64,000 nt of DNA from Paenibacillus gyeongsangnamensis (GTDB taxonomy: Bacteria; Bacillota; Bacilli; Paenibacillales; NBRC-103111): contig NZ_JAQAGZ010000024.1 in the NCBI RefSeq assembly GCF_027533625.1, positions 62,001 through 126,000 on the forward strand, in the 5' to 3' direction. Position 1 is the first letter of the stretch; each line of letters starts with the position of its first letter. The notes beneath the pieces were generated by a model. The model was not told the DNA's origin and made no database searches. It saw only the letters and a list, made by a program, of their open reading frames with translations. Shown here in pieces: positions 23,489 through 31,863 of this stretch. A program made the translations under genes and the position numbers.

Positions 23489-23902
23489 CTAGGAAAGCCA
23501 GCCGGATTCGACATCCCGAAGCAGCGTTTTCGCTTCCTTCACCCACCGGTCCTCGACACGGGCGTCCTTATCGGCAGGCTCCTGGAATTGATCCACCAGC
23601 GCGCCAAACGCGCCGACTTGAGCTTCCTTATCCAGGCCTTCTTTATATTGATGCTTCAGAACGAAAGGCGTACCGATTTGAATAATGGCATCCGTAGCTC
23701 CGGTATCCCCGTCCAGCATGCCGTGGGTCACTTGAAAAGGGATCCGCAGCCATACCTTATGACCTTCGTCCAGATAGCAGTCGAACGAGCCGTGGTCATA
23801 ATCCCAATTGCCGCCCAAAGCGAACTCATGCCGATGAAGATAATGCTGAACCTGATCAAACGGTTCCTCCCGGTTTGTCAATGCGGATTCCAACGGAATC
23901 AT
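23489..23902 (-). CDS. YugN-like family protein
   Basis: A 137-residue soluble protein resembling B. subtilis YugN (IPLESAL start, WDYDHGSFDCYLDE, YWLRIPF-like VWLRIPF, IIQIGTPFVLKHQYKEGLD, FGALVDQFQEPADKDA). The ATG at 23902 is preceded by GGGAG at 9 nt; an upstream ATG at 23926 has none. The family has no known function. It stands alone between htrA and a divergent amt gene. Confidence 0.8.
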   Translation of the reverse strand: MIPLESALTNREEPFDQVQHYLHRHEFALGGNWDYDHGSFDCYLDEGHKVWLRIPFQVTHGMLDGDTGATDAIIQIGTPFVLKHQYKEGLDKEAQVGAFGALVDQFQEPADKDARVEDRWVKEAKTLLRDVESGWLS

Positions 23903-24032
23903 CTTCTCACGCTCCCTCTGCGCCATGTAATTACTTGTCTATCTATAGAATGTTCTTCATGAGGGAATATTATGCTATTAGAGAAAGCTTACATACAGCA
24001 CGTATGCCATAATACTAAAAACACGCCTTATA

Positions 24033-24086
24033 TGTAACAATAGCTTACGTTATCCGTTGACATAATTATCACAAAAACCGTATAAT
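24033..24086 (+). promoter_or_regulatory. Second amt promoter with GlnR/TnrA-like box
   Basis: TTGACA (24057-24062), an 18-nt spacer and TATAAT (24081-24086). TGTAACAATAGCTTACG (24033-24049) matches TGTNA-N7-TNACA with one mismatch; its centre is about 52 nt before the expected start, where TnrA is known to activate. Confidence 0.65.
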
Positions 24087-24137
24087 GAGGTCCATCAGCT
24101 CAGTCAATCGTACGTATTTTTAAAGGAGTGGAGTAAT

Positions 24138-25439
24138 GTGGATTTGACCACCCTGCAGAGCGGACTCGATACTATCTGGGTCGTGCTCACGGCAGCCATG
24201 ATTTTGCTGATGGAAGGCGGCTTCGCCTTGCTCGAGGCCGGTTTCGTTCGCCAGAAGAACGCCGTCAGCATCATTATGAAAGTATTCGTGGATATTACGT
24301 TCGGCGCACTCATCTTCTTCTTCTTCGGCTTTGCTCTGATGTACGGAAAGGACGTTTCCGGCTTGATCGGAAGCACAGGGTTCTTCATGAGAGGAGACCT
24401 GTCACACATTTCCTTATCCATTTCGCATGACACCTATTGGCTGTTTCAATGCGCCTTCGTCATCGCGGTCATCTCCATTGTTTCGGGCGCGGTGGCGGAA
24501 CGCATTAATTTTCATGCATATATCCTTTACACGATTGCCATGACCGGTCTCATCTATCCGATCGCCGGTCACTGGGTCTGGAGCGTTGGAGGCTGGCTCG
24601 GCAGGCTGGGCATGATCGATTTCGCCGGCTCGGCCGTCATCCACGCGCTCGGCGGCTTCTCGGCTCTGGCCGCTGCGCGCATTATCGGACCCAGGATCGG
24701 TAAATTTGCCGAGAACGGCTCGGCCAATATCGTTCCGCCCTCCAACCTTCCGCTCGCTTCCGTAGGCGCCTTTATTCTCTGGTTCGGCTGGTTCGGCTTC
24801 AATTCCGGGAGCACGCTAAGCGCGACCAACGGCTCAATCGGCCATATTGCCGTTACAACCATGCTGGCTGCCGCTTCGGGCGGAGCCGCTTGCATTCTGT
24901 TCACGATGCTGCGCTACCGCAAATCCGACCCGCCGATGGTCATTAACGGGTCGCTGGCCGGTCTCGTCGGCATTACGGCGGGATGCGCCTTTGTCAGCGA
25001 TGCGGCGGCGATCCTCATCGGCGCCGTATGCGGGATCGCGATGGTCTTCGCTACGGAATTCCTCGAATCCAAAGGAATCGACGATCCGGTAGGGGCCTTC
25101 CCCGTGCATGGGATTAGCGGCAGCATCGGCACGCTGGCCGTAGGGCTGTTCGCCAAGCCGGAGCTTACGGCTGGAGTCGGCCGAAGCTACAGCGGCTTAT
25201 TGTACGGCGGCGGCTTTCAATTGCTCGGCGTACAGGCTCTTGGACTGGCCGTCGTCTCGGTCTGGGGCTTTGCCTTGACTTGGATTGCCTTCAAAGGGAT
25301 TAACCGTGCCGTCTCCGTCCGGGTCAGCAGGGATGAAGAGCTGGTCGGTCTGGATGTCGGAATCCACGGGGTGCCCGCTTACAGTCAGGATACGGATTTC
25401 ATCGAGCTGCAGCAGCTGAAGATGGACTATAAACAGTAA
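24138..25439 (+). CDS. amt: Ammonium transporter (Amt family), second copy
   Basis: A 433-residue ammonium channel without a cleaved signal peptide. Motifs are LMEGGFALLEAGFVRQKN in the first helix, GSAVIHALGGFSAL and FPVHGISGSIG carrying the pore histidines, and WFGWFGFNSGST. The C-terminal tail has GLDVGIHGVPAY. It starts at GTG 24138 (AAGGAG 9 nt upstream; the overlapping ATG frame stops at once). It is only distantly like the first copy, so it is not a recent duplicate, and it lacks an adjacent PII gene. The promoter suggests induction under nitrogen limitation. Confidence 0.93.
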   Translation: MDLTTLQSGLDTIWVVLTAAMILLMEGGFALLEAGFVRQKNAVSIIMKVFVDITFGALIFFFFGFALMYGKDVSGLIGSTGFFMRGDLSHISLSISHDTYWLFQCAFVIAVISIVSGAVAERINFHAYILYTIAMTGLIYPIAGHWVWSVGGWLGRLGMIDFAGSAVIHALGGFSALAAARIIGPRIGKFAENGSANIVPPSNLPLASVGAFILWFGWFGFNSGSTLSATNGSIGHIAVTTMLAAASGGAACILFTMLRYRKSDPPMVINGSLAGLVGITAGCAFVSDAAAILIGAVCGIAMVFATEFLESKGIDDPVGAFPVHGISGSIGTLAVGLFAKPELTAGVGRSYSGLLYGGGFQLLGVQALGLAVVSVWGFALTWIAFKGINRAVSVRVSRDEELVGLDVGIHGVPAYSQDTDFIELQQLKMDYKQ

Positions 25440-25451
25440 GATGAATACAGC

Positions 25452-25476
25452 AAAAACCCGGCCGTCAGGCCGGGGC
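25452..25476. terminator. Terminator between amt and the downstream convergent gene
   Basis: CCCGGCC (25457-25463) and GGCCGGG (25468-25474) with a GTCA loop; on the minus strand TTTTT follows, so it mainly serves the minus-strand gene. Confidence 0.75.
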
Positions 25477-25481
25477 AAGAA

Positions 25482-25823
25482 CTATTTTATTTCTTTCTCG
25501 AGCTCTTCGCTCACGGCTACCAGGTCACCGGGCTGGCTTTCGCTGAGAATCAAGCGCGCATGCTCGATTTCGGCCCGAAGCTGGCGAATTTGTTCCATCG
25601 GCTTCTTCACATAGTGAATATATTCAACGGCCAGGTGGTGATCCGGCTTTCTTCCGGTAAACATTCGCCTCAAAGTTGACATGGATTGGTAGCTGCGCTC
25701 TTCTATCATCCGTTTCTTCTCGTAACGTTCGATGACCTGCTCGATCTCGCCGATCTGCTCTTCTTTACGGGCGATGAACGCCTCTATAAACGGATAAACG
25801 TCCGCGGCTTTTCGCTTGTTCAC
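25482..25823 (-). CDS. Hypothetical coiled-coil protein
   Basis: A 113-residue protein, if translation starts at GTG 25823 (GGGAG 10 nt upstream); an ATG 12 codons earlier has no ribosome site. It is charged and mostly helical: KEEQIGEIEQVIERYEKK and PMEQIRQLRAEIEHARLI would form coiled coils, with a short basic RRMFTGRK loop between. No membrane segment. I do not recognise the family. It ends at its own terminator and is convergent with amt. Confidence 0.65.
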   Translation of the reverse strand: MNKRKAADVYPFIEAFIARKEEQIGEIEQVIERYEKKRMIEERSYQSMSTLRRMFTGRKPDHHLAVEYIHYVKKPMEQIRQLRAEIEHARLILSESQPGDLVAVSEELEKEIK

Positions 25824-25990
25824 TTGTATCGAACTCCCTATCAGTAAAGCATTTAGCACGAAACTTCACATCCAATCCGTTCAATCGCTTATATCATGTC
25901 AGAAATAATGACTGTAATCTTATTTTACACCAAAACATTCGCTTTGAAAATAAGCAATTTCGTTCGGATCTCCGCCTTCCTTCTTTTGGA

Positions 25991-26037
25991 AAAACAAAGA
26001 AACCATATCCACAGCCAGCTGAAGATACGGTTTCTTT
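25991..26037 (-). terminator. Terminator after the small spore-protein-like gene
   Basis: AAAGAAACC (25996-26004) pairs with GGTTTCTTT (26029-26037), extended by TATC/GATA; minus-strand TTTGTTTTT follows. Confidence 0.75.
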
Positions 26038-26116
26038 CATGGATAAACGGGGATCTTCTTGGCCATTCAAGAAGATGGCAGTTGTTTATCGCAGGAATCT
26101 ATAGGTTCGTGCCAAA

Positions 26117-26251
26117 TTATTGCTCCGCGTAGTCGCAAGCGCCTCGGTTCGCGTTGTTCTTTTGAACGGACTGCCGCTTATTGTTCACTGCAGCCACTTC
26201 TTCGGAAAACTCCGTTTGATTTTTTACGTTTTTGTTCTTGTTCTTTGCCAT
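26117..26251 (-). CDS. Small acid-soluble spore protein-like (44 aa)
   Basis: A 44-residue frame from ATG 26251 to TAA 26117-26119, with GGAGG 10 nt upstream and a strong terminator 80 nt downstream. The protein starts MAKNKNKNVKNQTEF and continues with Asn/Gln/Lys-rich sequence including VNNKRQSVQKNNANRGA. NQTEF and the composition recall gamma-type small acid-soluble spore proteins, although it is shorter than B. subtilis SspE. CATACTA (minus strand, 26278-26284) resembles a sigma-G -10 box. The gene is well supported; the family call is moderate. Confidence 0.55.
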   Translation of the reverse strand: MAKNKNKNVKNQTEFSEEVAAVNNKRQSVQKNNANRGACDYAEQ

Positions 26252-26313
26252 CCTGGAATCACCTCCCCTTCGAAGCTTAGTATGGGGAGGCCTACCTGCA
26301 ATTATGATGGAAA

Positions 26314-26979
26314 TTAAAACAAGATTTCATTCTTCAGCTGCGACCACATCGTTGCATTGATCTTCCCGTCTCCCTTGCGGACGACAAACACATGGAGCGT
26401 CTTCTTGCCCCACTCCTTGTATACCTGATCCTTCGTCTCGAAGTACAAGTCGATGCGTTTGCCCTTGATCGCACTGCCCGTATCCGCCACGATGCCGTAG
26501 CCGTAGCCTGGAACATAGAGCACGGTGCCGATCGGAAAAATGGAAGGATCCGCTGCGATCGTAGAAAATGCGTTGACGTCCCGCGTTACCTTCATCCCCG
26601 AATAGGTCACTCCGTACTCCGGGTGTCCGGGATTTTTGCCGGTCGACTCCCGGCCTGCGTAATAGCCGGTCGCCACAACCTCCACTGCGGTCAGCTTGCT
26701 TAAATCCTGCGACGTATGCGGAAACAGCTTATAGCTTCTTGCGCCCTGCGATTGCTCCCCGCCTCTTGCTGCGGAGGCCGGCTTTATAGGCTCCTGCGCC
26801 GGCTTGGCGCTGGCCCTTACGGCGGGCTCCTCCGGTAAAGCCAGGGTCATGCTTTGCTTGTTTGTCGATATGTCAGTCGGTCTGATCGATTCGTTTTCCT
26901 GCCGGGCCCACATCAAAATGGTAAGCATCACCGTGATGAACCAAATCCATTTTGCATGGCTTGCGGTTTTAGATAACAT
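26314..26979 (-). CDS. 3D-domain secreted protein (YuiC/Sps-like)
   Basis: A 221-residue protein with an N-terminal membrane anchor or signal (WIWFITVMLTILMWA), a low-complexity linker, and a C-terminal double-psi barrel of the 3D family (about 115-205): VVATGYYAGRESTGKNPGHP, YPIGT-like FPIGTVLYVPGYG and the signature DTGSAIKGKRIDLYF with its three Asp. Relatives such as YuiC are muralytic transglycosylases active in stationary phase or spores. The start at 26979 has GGGGAGG about 13 nt upstream, slightly long. The ORF reaches 27087, but that part has no ribosome site. Confidence 0.8.
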   Translation of the reverse strand: MLSKTASHAKWIWFITVMLTILMWARQENESIRPTDISTNKQSMTLALPEEPAVRASAKPAQEPIKPASAARGGEQSQGARSYKLFPHTSQDLSKLTAVEVVATGYYAGRESTGKNPGHPEYGVTYSGMKVTRDVNAFSTIAADPSIFPIGTVLYVPGYGYGIVADTGSAIKGKRIDLYFETKDQVYKEWGKKTLHVFVVRKGDGKINATMWSQLKNEILF

Positions 26980-27151
26980 GAGTTTTGTTAAACCTCCCCT
27001 TAATAAAAGAGGCTGTCCAACTTTACTCCATACTATACCCTGCTTACGGCAGATTCGATGGTAAGAAAAAAGATCCATTCGCTCCATAGGTTGCGATACG
27101 ACAAGTAAAACACGCCTGACGAGGATCTTCCAAGAAACCCAAGAACAACTT

Positions 27152-27182
27152 AAAAAGCCTGTCTCCTTAAGGAAACAGGCTT
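27152..27182 (-). terminator. thrS terminator
   Basis: AAGCCTGT (27155-27162) pairs with ACAGGCTT (27175-27182); minus-strand TTTTT follows. Confidence 0.8.
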
Positions 27183-27220
27183 ATACGGCTTCTTCGCTCG
27201 GATCGGCTTTACGCCGGAAG

Positions 27221-29164
27221 TTATTGCTGAGCTTTGGACCGGATTTCTTCTTCGATGAGCTTAACCACGTTCTCCACGCTGTGGGCGCCGAGATCGCCTT
27301 GGCCTCTGCGGCGGACGGAGACGCTGCCGGAGCTCGCTTCGTTCTCGCCTACGACGAGCATGAACGGAATTTTCTCCAGCTGGGCCTCGCGAATCTTGTA
27401 GCCGAGCTTCTCGTTGCGCAGGTCAGCTTCGATGCGGATACCCGCGGAAAGAAGCTTTTCTTCCACTTCCTTGGCATAACCGTCGAACGCTTGGGATACC
27501 GGAAGCACCTTCGCCTGAACCGGGCACAGCCAGGTCGGCAGCGCGCCGGTAAAGTTCTCGAGCAGGAACGCCGTCATCCGTTCCATCGTTGAGATGATGC
27601 CGCGGTGAATAACGACCGGACGGTGCTTCTGCCCGTCGGAGCCGATATATTCAAGCTGGAACCGCTCCGGCAGCAGGAAGTCCAGCTGTGCGGTGGACAG
27701 CGTCTCTTCCTTCTTCAGTGCCGTCTTGATCTGTACGTCGAGCTTCGGTCCGTAGAATGCCGCTTCCCCTTCAGCCTCGAAGAACGGCAGACCGAGTTCT
27801 TCGACGACCTCGCGAAGCATGCGCTGGGACATTTCCCACATTTCGTCGTTAGGGAAATATTTCTCCGTATCTTTAGGGTCGCGGTAGGACAGGCGGAAAC
27901 GGTAGTCCTTGATCCCGAAATCCTCATAGACGTGGCGAATCAGGTTCACCACCCGCGCGAACTCTTCCTTGATCTGATCCGGACGGCAGAAGATGTGCGC
28001 ATCGTTCAAGGTCATCGCCCGAACACGGTGCAAACCGGTCAAAGCGCCGGACATTTCATACCGGTGCATCGTGCCGAGCTCGGCGATGCGGACCGGCAGG
28101 TCGCGATAGCTGCGCATATCGCTCTTGTACACCATCATATGGTGCGGACAGTTCATCGGACGGAGCACAAGCTCCTCGTTGTCCAGCACCATCTTGGGGA
28201 ACATATCCTCATGGTAATGCTCCCAGTGACCGCTCGTCTTGTAAAGCTCGACATTGGCGAGCACCGGCGTATAGACGTGCTGGTACCCAAGGCGCTCCTC
28301 CAGATCGACGATGTAGCGCTCCATGGTACGGCGAAGTTTCGCGCCGTGCGGAAGCCAGAGCGGCAGCCCTTGGCCTACTTCACTCGAGAACGTAAAAATT
28401 TTGAGCTCCTTGCCCAGCTTCCGGTGGTCGCGTTTCTTCGCCTCCTCGAGCAGGTGCAAATGCTCGTCCAGCTCCGCTTTCTTGGCGAAGGCCGTGCCGT
28501 AAATGCGCTGGAGCATCTTGTTCTTGGAATCGCCTCTCCAGTAGGCGCCGGCCACGCTCAGCAGCTTGAACGCTTTGATCCGGCCGGTGGACGGCAAATG
28601 CGGCCCGCGGCACAGGTCGAAGAATTCGCCCTGATCATAAATCGTAATGACGGAATCCTCCGGCAAATCACGGATCAGCTCCAGCTTTAACGGATCCTCA
28701 AGCTCCGTGAAAATGCGGATCGCTTCCTCGCGGCTCACGACGCGGCGGCGGATCGGCAGGTTCTCGCCTACGATACGTTCCATTTCCTTCTCGATCTTGG
28801 ATAAATCCTCCGGCGTAATGGAGGTTTCGAGGTCGATATCGTAATAGAAGCCGTCCTCGATCACTGGACCGATGCCCAGCTTGACGCTCTTCTCGCCGTA
28901 AATGCGCTTGATCGCCTGGGCCATCAAATGCGCCGTAGAGTGACGATATACCTCCAAGCCGTCCTCGCTATCCAGCATCACGAGCTCCAGCAGCGCATCC
29001 TGATCAAGCGTCGTATTCAGATCCACCACTTTGCCGTTGATTTTGGCCGCCACCGCATTCTTTTTCAGTCCCGGGCTGATCGAACCTGCAATATCCTCCG
29101 CCGATATGCCCTGCTCATATTCCCGAACCGCTCCGTCGGGGAAAGTTACTTTAATTGCTGCCAT
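27221..29164 (-). CDS. thrS: Threonyl-tRNA synthetase
   Basis: A 647-residue class II synthetase charging tRNA-Thr. In order: TGS domain (1-62), editing domain with the HSTAHLMAQA motif (about 75-85), catalytic core with MNCPHHMM supplying the zinc ligands, RYEMSGALTGLHRVR (motif 2) and the late GIISTMERM (motif 3), and a C-terminal anticodon-binding domain (about 540-645). GGGAGG lies 9 nt before the ATG. Expression is governed by a T-box leader. The preceding gene is ytxC, as in B. subtilis. Confidence 0.97.
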   Translation of the reverse strand: MAAIKVTFPDGAVREYEQGISAEDIAGSISPGLKKNAVAAKINGKVVDLNTTLDQDALLELVMLDSEDGLEVYRHSTAHLMAQAIKRIYGEKSVKLGIGPVIEDGFYYDIDLETSITPEDLSKIEKEMERIVGENLPIRRRVVSREEAIRIFTELEDPLKLELIRDLPEDSVITIYDQGEFFDLCRGPHLPSTGRIKAFKLLSVAGAYWRGDSKNKMLQRIYGTAFAKKAELDEHLHLLEEAKKRDHRKLGKELKIFTFSSEVGQGLPLWLPHGAKLRRTMERYIVDLEERLGYQHVYTPVLANVELYKTSGHWEHYHEDMFPKMVLDNEELVLRPMNCPHHMMVYKSDMRSYRDLPVRIAELGTMHRYEMSGALTGLHRVRAMTLNDAHIFCRPDQIKEEFARVVNLIRHVYEDFGIKDYRFRLSYRDPKDTEKYFPNDEMWEMSQRMLREVVEELGLPFFEAEGEAAFYGPKLDVQIKTALKKEETLSTAQLDFLLPERFQLEYIGSDGQKHRPVVIHRGIISTMERMTAFLLENFTGALPTWLCPVQAKVLPVSQAFDGYAKEVEEKLLSAGIRIEADLRNEKLGYKIREAQLEKIPFMLVVGENEASSGSVSVRRRGQGDLGAHSVENVVKLIEEEIRSKAQQ

Positions 29165-29179
29165 GCCGAGAAGCCTCCC

Positions 29180-29514
29180 TCATCGAATTATGGAAATAAA
29201 AAAAGCGCATCCTCCCGTAAGGGACGAGTGCGCTTTAAGCTCGTGGTTCCACCCTAGTTCGATCCGCTTCAAGCGGGCCTGCTTGCCTGGCCTCATCTGC
29301 CGCGAATCCTCAAGACATTCGGTAACGGGAATGATCCGGAAGCTTATACTGACTGCCTTGCTCATCCAGACTCATCGGGATGGTCGACAGCGTTCCAAGC
29401 GACGGCTACAAAGGGGTAAACCGTCTGATGCACACTGAAGGGGCTTGCAGCCGTGTCCCCTCTCTCTGGGCAGCGCTTCTTGCGGTCCATGTCTTTGATC
29501 CTTGCCTTACCCTT
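29180..29514 (-). promoter_or_regulatory. T-box leader of thrS
   Basis: The conserved T-box core AGGGTGGAACCACG lies at 29242-29255 (minus strand), followed by a GCGCA-rich hairpin with a run of seven T (29198-29236) as the terminator, then the gene. Stem I sequences lie further upstream. Uncharged tRNA-Thr would pair with the core and open the antiterminator. I could not place the specifier codon with certainty. Confidence 0.9.
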
Positions 29515-30436
29515 TATTATATTCGCCGGCCGTCGATCGGTCAAGACTATGACACAGCCGGCAGTAACCGCAGAGCTCCACCCGGTTTTCAAAAATTTGC
29601 GAGATCGTCTTGATTACCTGTACCTCCGGCTCCCGGGTGTGAATGTAAATCTGCTGCGGCGATACGGTAATGAGCGTGCTGACGATCATATCTTCAAAAT
29701 TCATGTCCTTCTCGAGCATTTCCACCGTGACCGTCGCTTCCCTGTCATCGGTATTGATCCTTTCCATCCGGTCATTGAGCAGCAGGAAGTCGCCTCCCCC
29801 TTTATGGATCAAATGCACGAATGGAATTTTGGCTTCCTGAATATATACAAAATATTGCAGCAGTGAGATGAACTCCTGATGCTGCCGATCCATCACGTAT
29901 TCATCGACGGCATATTCGACGACTTCCCGAAGCTCATCCATGTAGCCATGAAGACGGAACCGCATGAATCCGTCCAGGTTGAGCTCCGTATGCTCCGAGA
30001 GATAGCCCGTCACCTCGGAAATGATTTTTCCCTTGCGCCGGTCCCTTGCATGACTTAATGGAAATTCGCCTTCGGCAGAGCTGGCGCCGCTGAGCATTTG
30101 CTCGCAGTAAACCATGATTTGGGCCATCTCGTCTTCCTGGTCGTACTCGAACTCCTCCCGGATCAGCTTCCGGATCAGCTTGCGTTCTTCTTCCGCGAGC
30201 ATGTAATCCGCAATGGCGGAAGCGGCGCCGGCATACACGGCTTCCGCATCCTTAAGAAGTTCAAATTGAGGCAGCACTCCCTCCACTTGAAGCACCGCCA
30301 TATCCTCCGCATCGTTCAGGGTGATATGGATTAGGTTAGCGTTATGTAATCCGTCTGCGGATCGCCGCAGCGCCTGCAGCAACCGGTCGGCCTGCTCTTT
30401 CGAGCGCTTCATCATAATGACGTTAAACAGCTTCAT
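29507..30436 (-). CDS. ytxC: YtxC-like sporulation protein
   Basis: A 309-residue soluble protein matching B. subtilis YtxC in length and position before thrS. Recognisable segments are RKLIREEFEYDQEDE, LNLDGFMRFRLHGYMDELREVVEYAVDEYVMDRQHQEFI and FVYIQEAKIPFVHLIHKGGGDFLL. The family is sporulation-associated but of unknown activity. ATG 30436 has AAAGGAG 8 nt upstream; the upstream extension has no ribosome site. The thrS promoter lies in its last codons. Confidence 0.85.
   Translation of the reverse strand: MKLFNVIMMKRSKEQADRLLQALRRSADGLHNANLIHITLNDAEDMAVLQVEGVLPQFELLKDAEAVYAGAASAIADYMLAEEERKLIRKLIREEFEYDQEDEMAQIMVYCEQMLSGASSAEGEFPLSHARDRRKGKIISEVTGYLSEHTELNLDGFMRFRLHGYMDELREVVEYAVDEYVMDRQHQEFISLLQYFVYIQEAKIPFVHLIHKGGGDFLLLNDRMERINTDDREATVTVEMLEKDMNFEDMIVSTLITVSPQQIYIHTREPEVQVIKTISQIFENRVELCGYCRLCHSLDRSTAGEYNKG
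29516..29544 (-). promoter_or_regulatory. thrS promoter
   Basis: Minus-strand TTGACC (29539-29544), 17-nt spacer, TATAAT (29516-29521). It overlaps the 3' end of ytxC. Confidence 0.75.
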
Positions 30437-30568
30437 CCGATTCACTCCTTTCCCTTGCGCGAAATCTCCTTTAAAGTATATGGCCCATGAGACGCATATA
30501 TACAAATATCAAGCGTCCATGGTATAGTAAAATAATGAGAGAAGCCCAGAAATATGGAGTGAACCCCG

Positions 30569-31678
30569 ATGGCTTTTGATTTTCAGCAGCAGATCAGCTT
30601 GCCGAAATGGAACCGGATTCTGCTGAACGGTTACTGGGGAATGGTGATCCTATCCATTGCATTAACCGTTATATATAACGTAATCGCTACTTTATACCTG
30701 AAGGTTCAACCTGCTAGAATATTAGGCCTTTACACGCTATGGGCATACGGCGGACTTTTGATCATGGAAGCGGCTAACGCTAGGCTCAAACGGTTCGCGG
30801 ATTACATCGTCATATTGGGCGGCGGCTTACTGGCTTTCTGTCTCATAAGCACTTACCCGCAAGTCAGCTCCACACTGACAGCGCTTTTTCTTCCGATCCT
30901 TGCCTCCGTCTTTTATTTCCAGCGCCGTAAACTTGTGTTTTCGTTCTTCGTCAGCTTGATTACCTTCTATGGTACATACCTCTCGACGCTAAAAACGCTC
31001 CCATTTTACGGAATTAGAGAATTGTTGACCATGACCGGCATCCTGGCCGTTGGATTCGCGCTGGCCTTCGGCATTATTTGCCGCGGTGCGGAGCTGCTGA
31101 AGCATTTGCGAACAACCATTGCCTCCGAACAAGATCTCCTGGTCAAAAATATACTGATGGACAAAATGGCCAAAACGGATGCGTTAACGGGACTTTACAA
31201 TCATATGTCCTTTCATGAGCACCTCGATAACCTGATCCTCCAAGGCGAACGGAACGGTCTGACCTTTCAACTCGCCCTCCTCGACATCGACCATTTTAAG
31301 AAAGTGAACGATTCGTACGGACACCGGGCCGGGGACGCTGTGCTCAAGAAGGTGGCGGGCATTCTGCAGGACATGGTTTCGCTCAATGATTTCCCCGCGC
31401 GCTACGGGGGCGAAGAGTTCGCCATCCTGTTCACGGACATGTCGACGGACGAGGCGCTGCTGCATCTGGAGCACATCCGCAGGAAGATCGCTTCGCTTCG
31501 CCATGAGGAGCTGGGCGGAAACCCCGTGACGATCAGCATCGGTCTGAATACCTTCGAGAAAGGCTGTCTCAAGGAGCAGCTGTTCGCTGGAGCTGACAAC
31601 GCGCTGTACAGGGCCAAACGGCAGGGCAGAAACCGTACGGAAATATACGCTCAGGAAGCTGCGACCCTATCATCTTAA
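30569..31678 (+). CDS. Membrane diguanylate cyclase
   Basis: A 369-residue enzyme making c-di-GMP from two GTP. About six transmembrane segments fill residues 20-180, followed by a short coiled linker and the GGDEF domain (about 200-365). The active loop is GGEEF at 280-284 (ARYGGEEFAIL), so catalysis is expected. The upstream inhibitory I-site (RxxD) reads SLND, so product inhibition is probably absent. GGAG lies 9 nt before the ATG. It is divergent from ytxC and followed by a terminator. Confidence 0.92.
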   Translation: MAFDFQQQISLPKWNRILLNGYWGMVILSIALTVIYNVIATLYLKVQPARILGLYTLWAYGGLLIMEAANARLKRFADYIVILGGGLLAFCLISTYPQVSSTLTALFLPILASVFYFQRRKLVFSFFVSLITFYGTYLSTLKTLPFYGIRELLTMTGILAVGFALAFGIICRGAELLKHLRTTIASEQDLLVKNILMDKMAKTDALTGLYNHMSFHEHLDNLILQGERNGLTFQLALLDIDHFKKVNDSYGHRAGDAVLKKVAGILQDMVSLNDFPARYGGEEFAILFTDMSTDEALLHLEHIRRKIASLRHEELGGNPVTISIGLNTFEKGCLKEQLFAGADNALYRAKRQGRNRTEIYAQEAATLSS

Positions 31679-31697
31679 AGATGAGGGTCTTTTTTTA
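31664..31697 (+). terminator. Terminator of the diguanylate cyclase gene
   Basis: ACCCTATCATCT (31664-31675) pairs with AGATGAGGGT (31679-31689 region) using the stop codon as loop, followed by CTTTTTTT. Confidence 0.85.
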
Positions 31698-31705
31698 TCG
31701 GTAAT

Positions 31706-31762
31706 GATACAATTTGTATACATAACTTTTAATATTAAGAAAGTTATGATACTATTTGTATC
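31706..31762 (+). promoter_or_regulatory. Two operators upstream of the L,D-transpeptidase gene
   Basis: GATAC-AATTT-GTATA (31706-31720) and the perfect GATAC-TATTT-GTATC (31748-31762), 42 nt apart centre to centre. TATGAT (31745-31750) overlapping the second is a possible -10 box. This is 25 kb from the xre gene, so the regulon is not confined to one cluster. Confidence 0.65.
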
Positions 31763-31863
31763 ATAGATTCATAGGAAGCTAGGATAAAGCATATTAATTA
31801 TTAAAGATGATAGGTTGGGTATCCTATTTCTATCAAATTAAACTACGAATGTGGAGGTTGGCT

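Noticed and set aside
26053..26076. ATCTTCTTG/CAAGAAGAT hairpin as a terminator
   Set aside because: No T-run on either strand; the terminator at 25991-26037 further on is much better.
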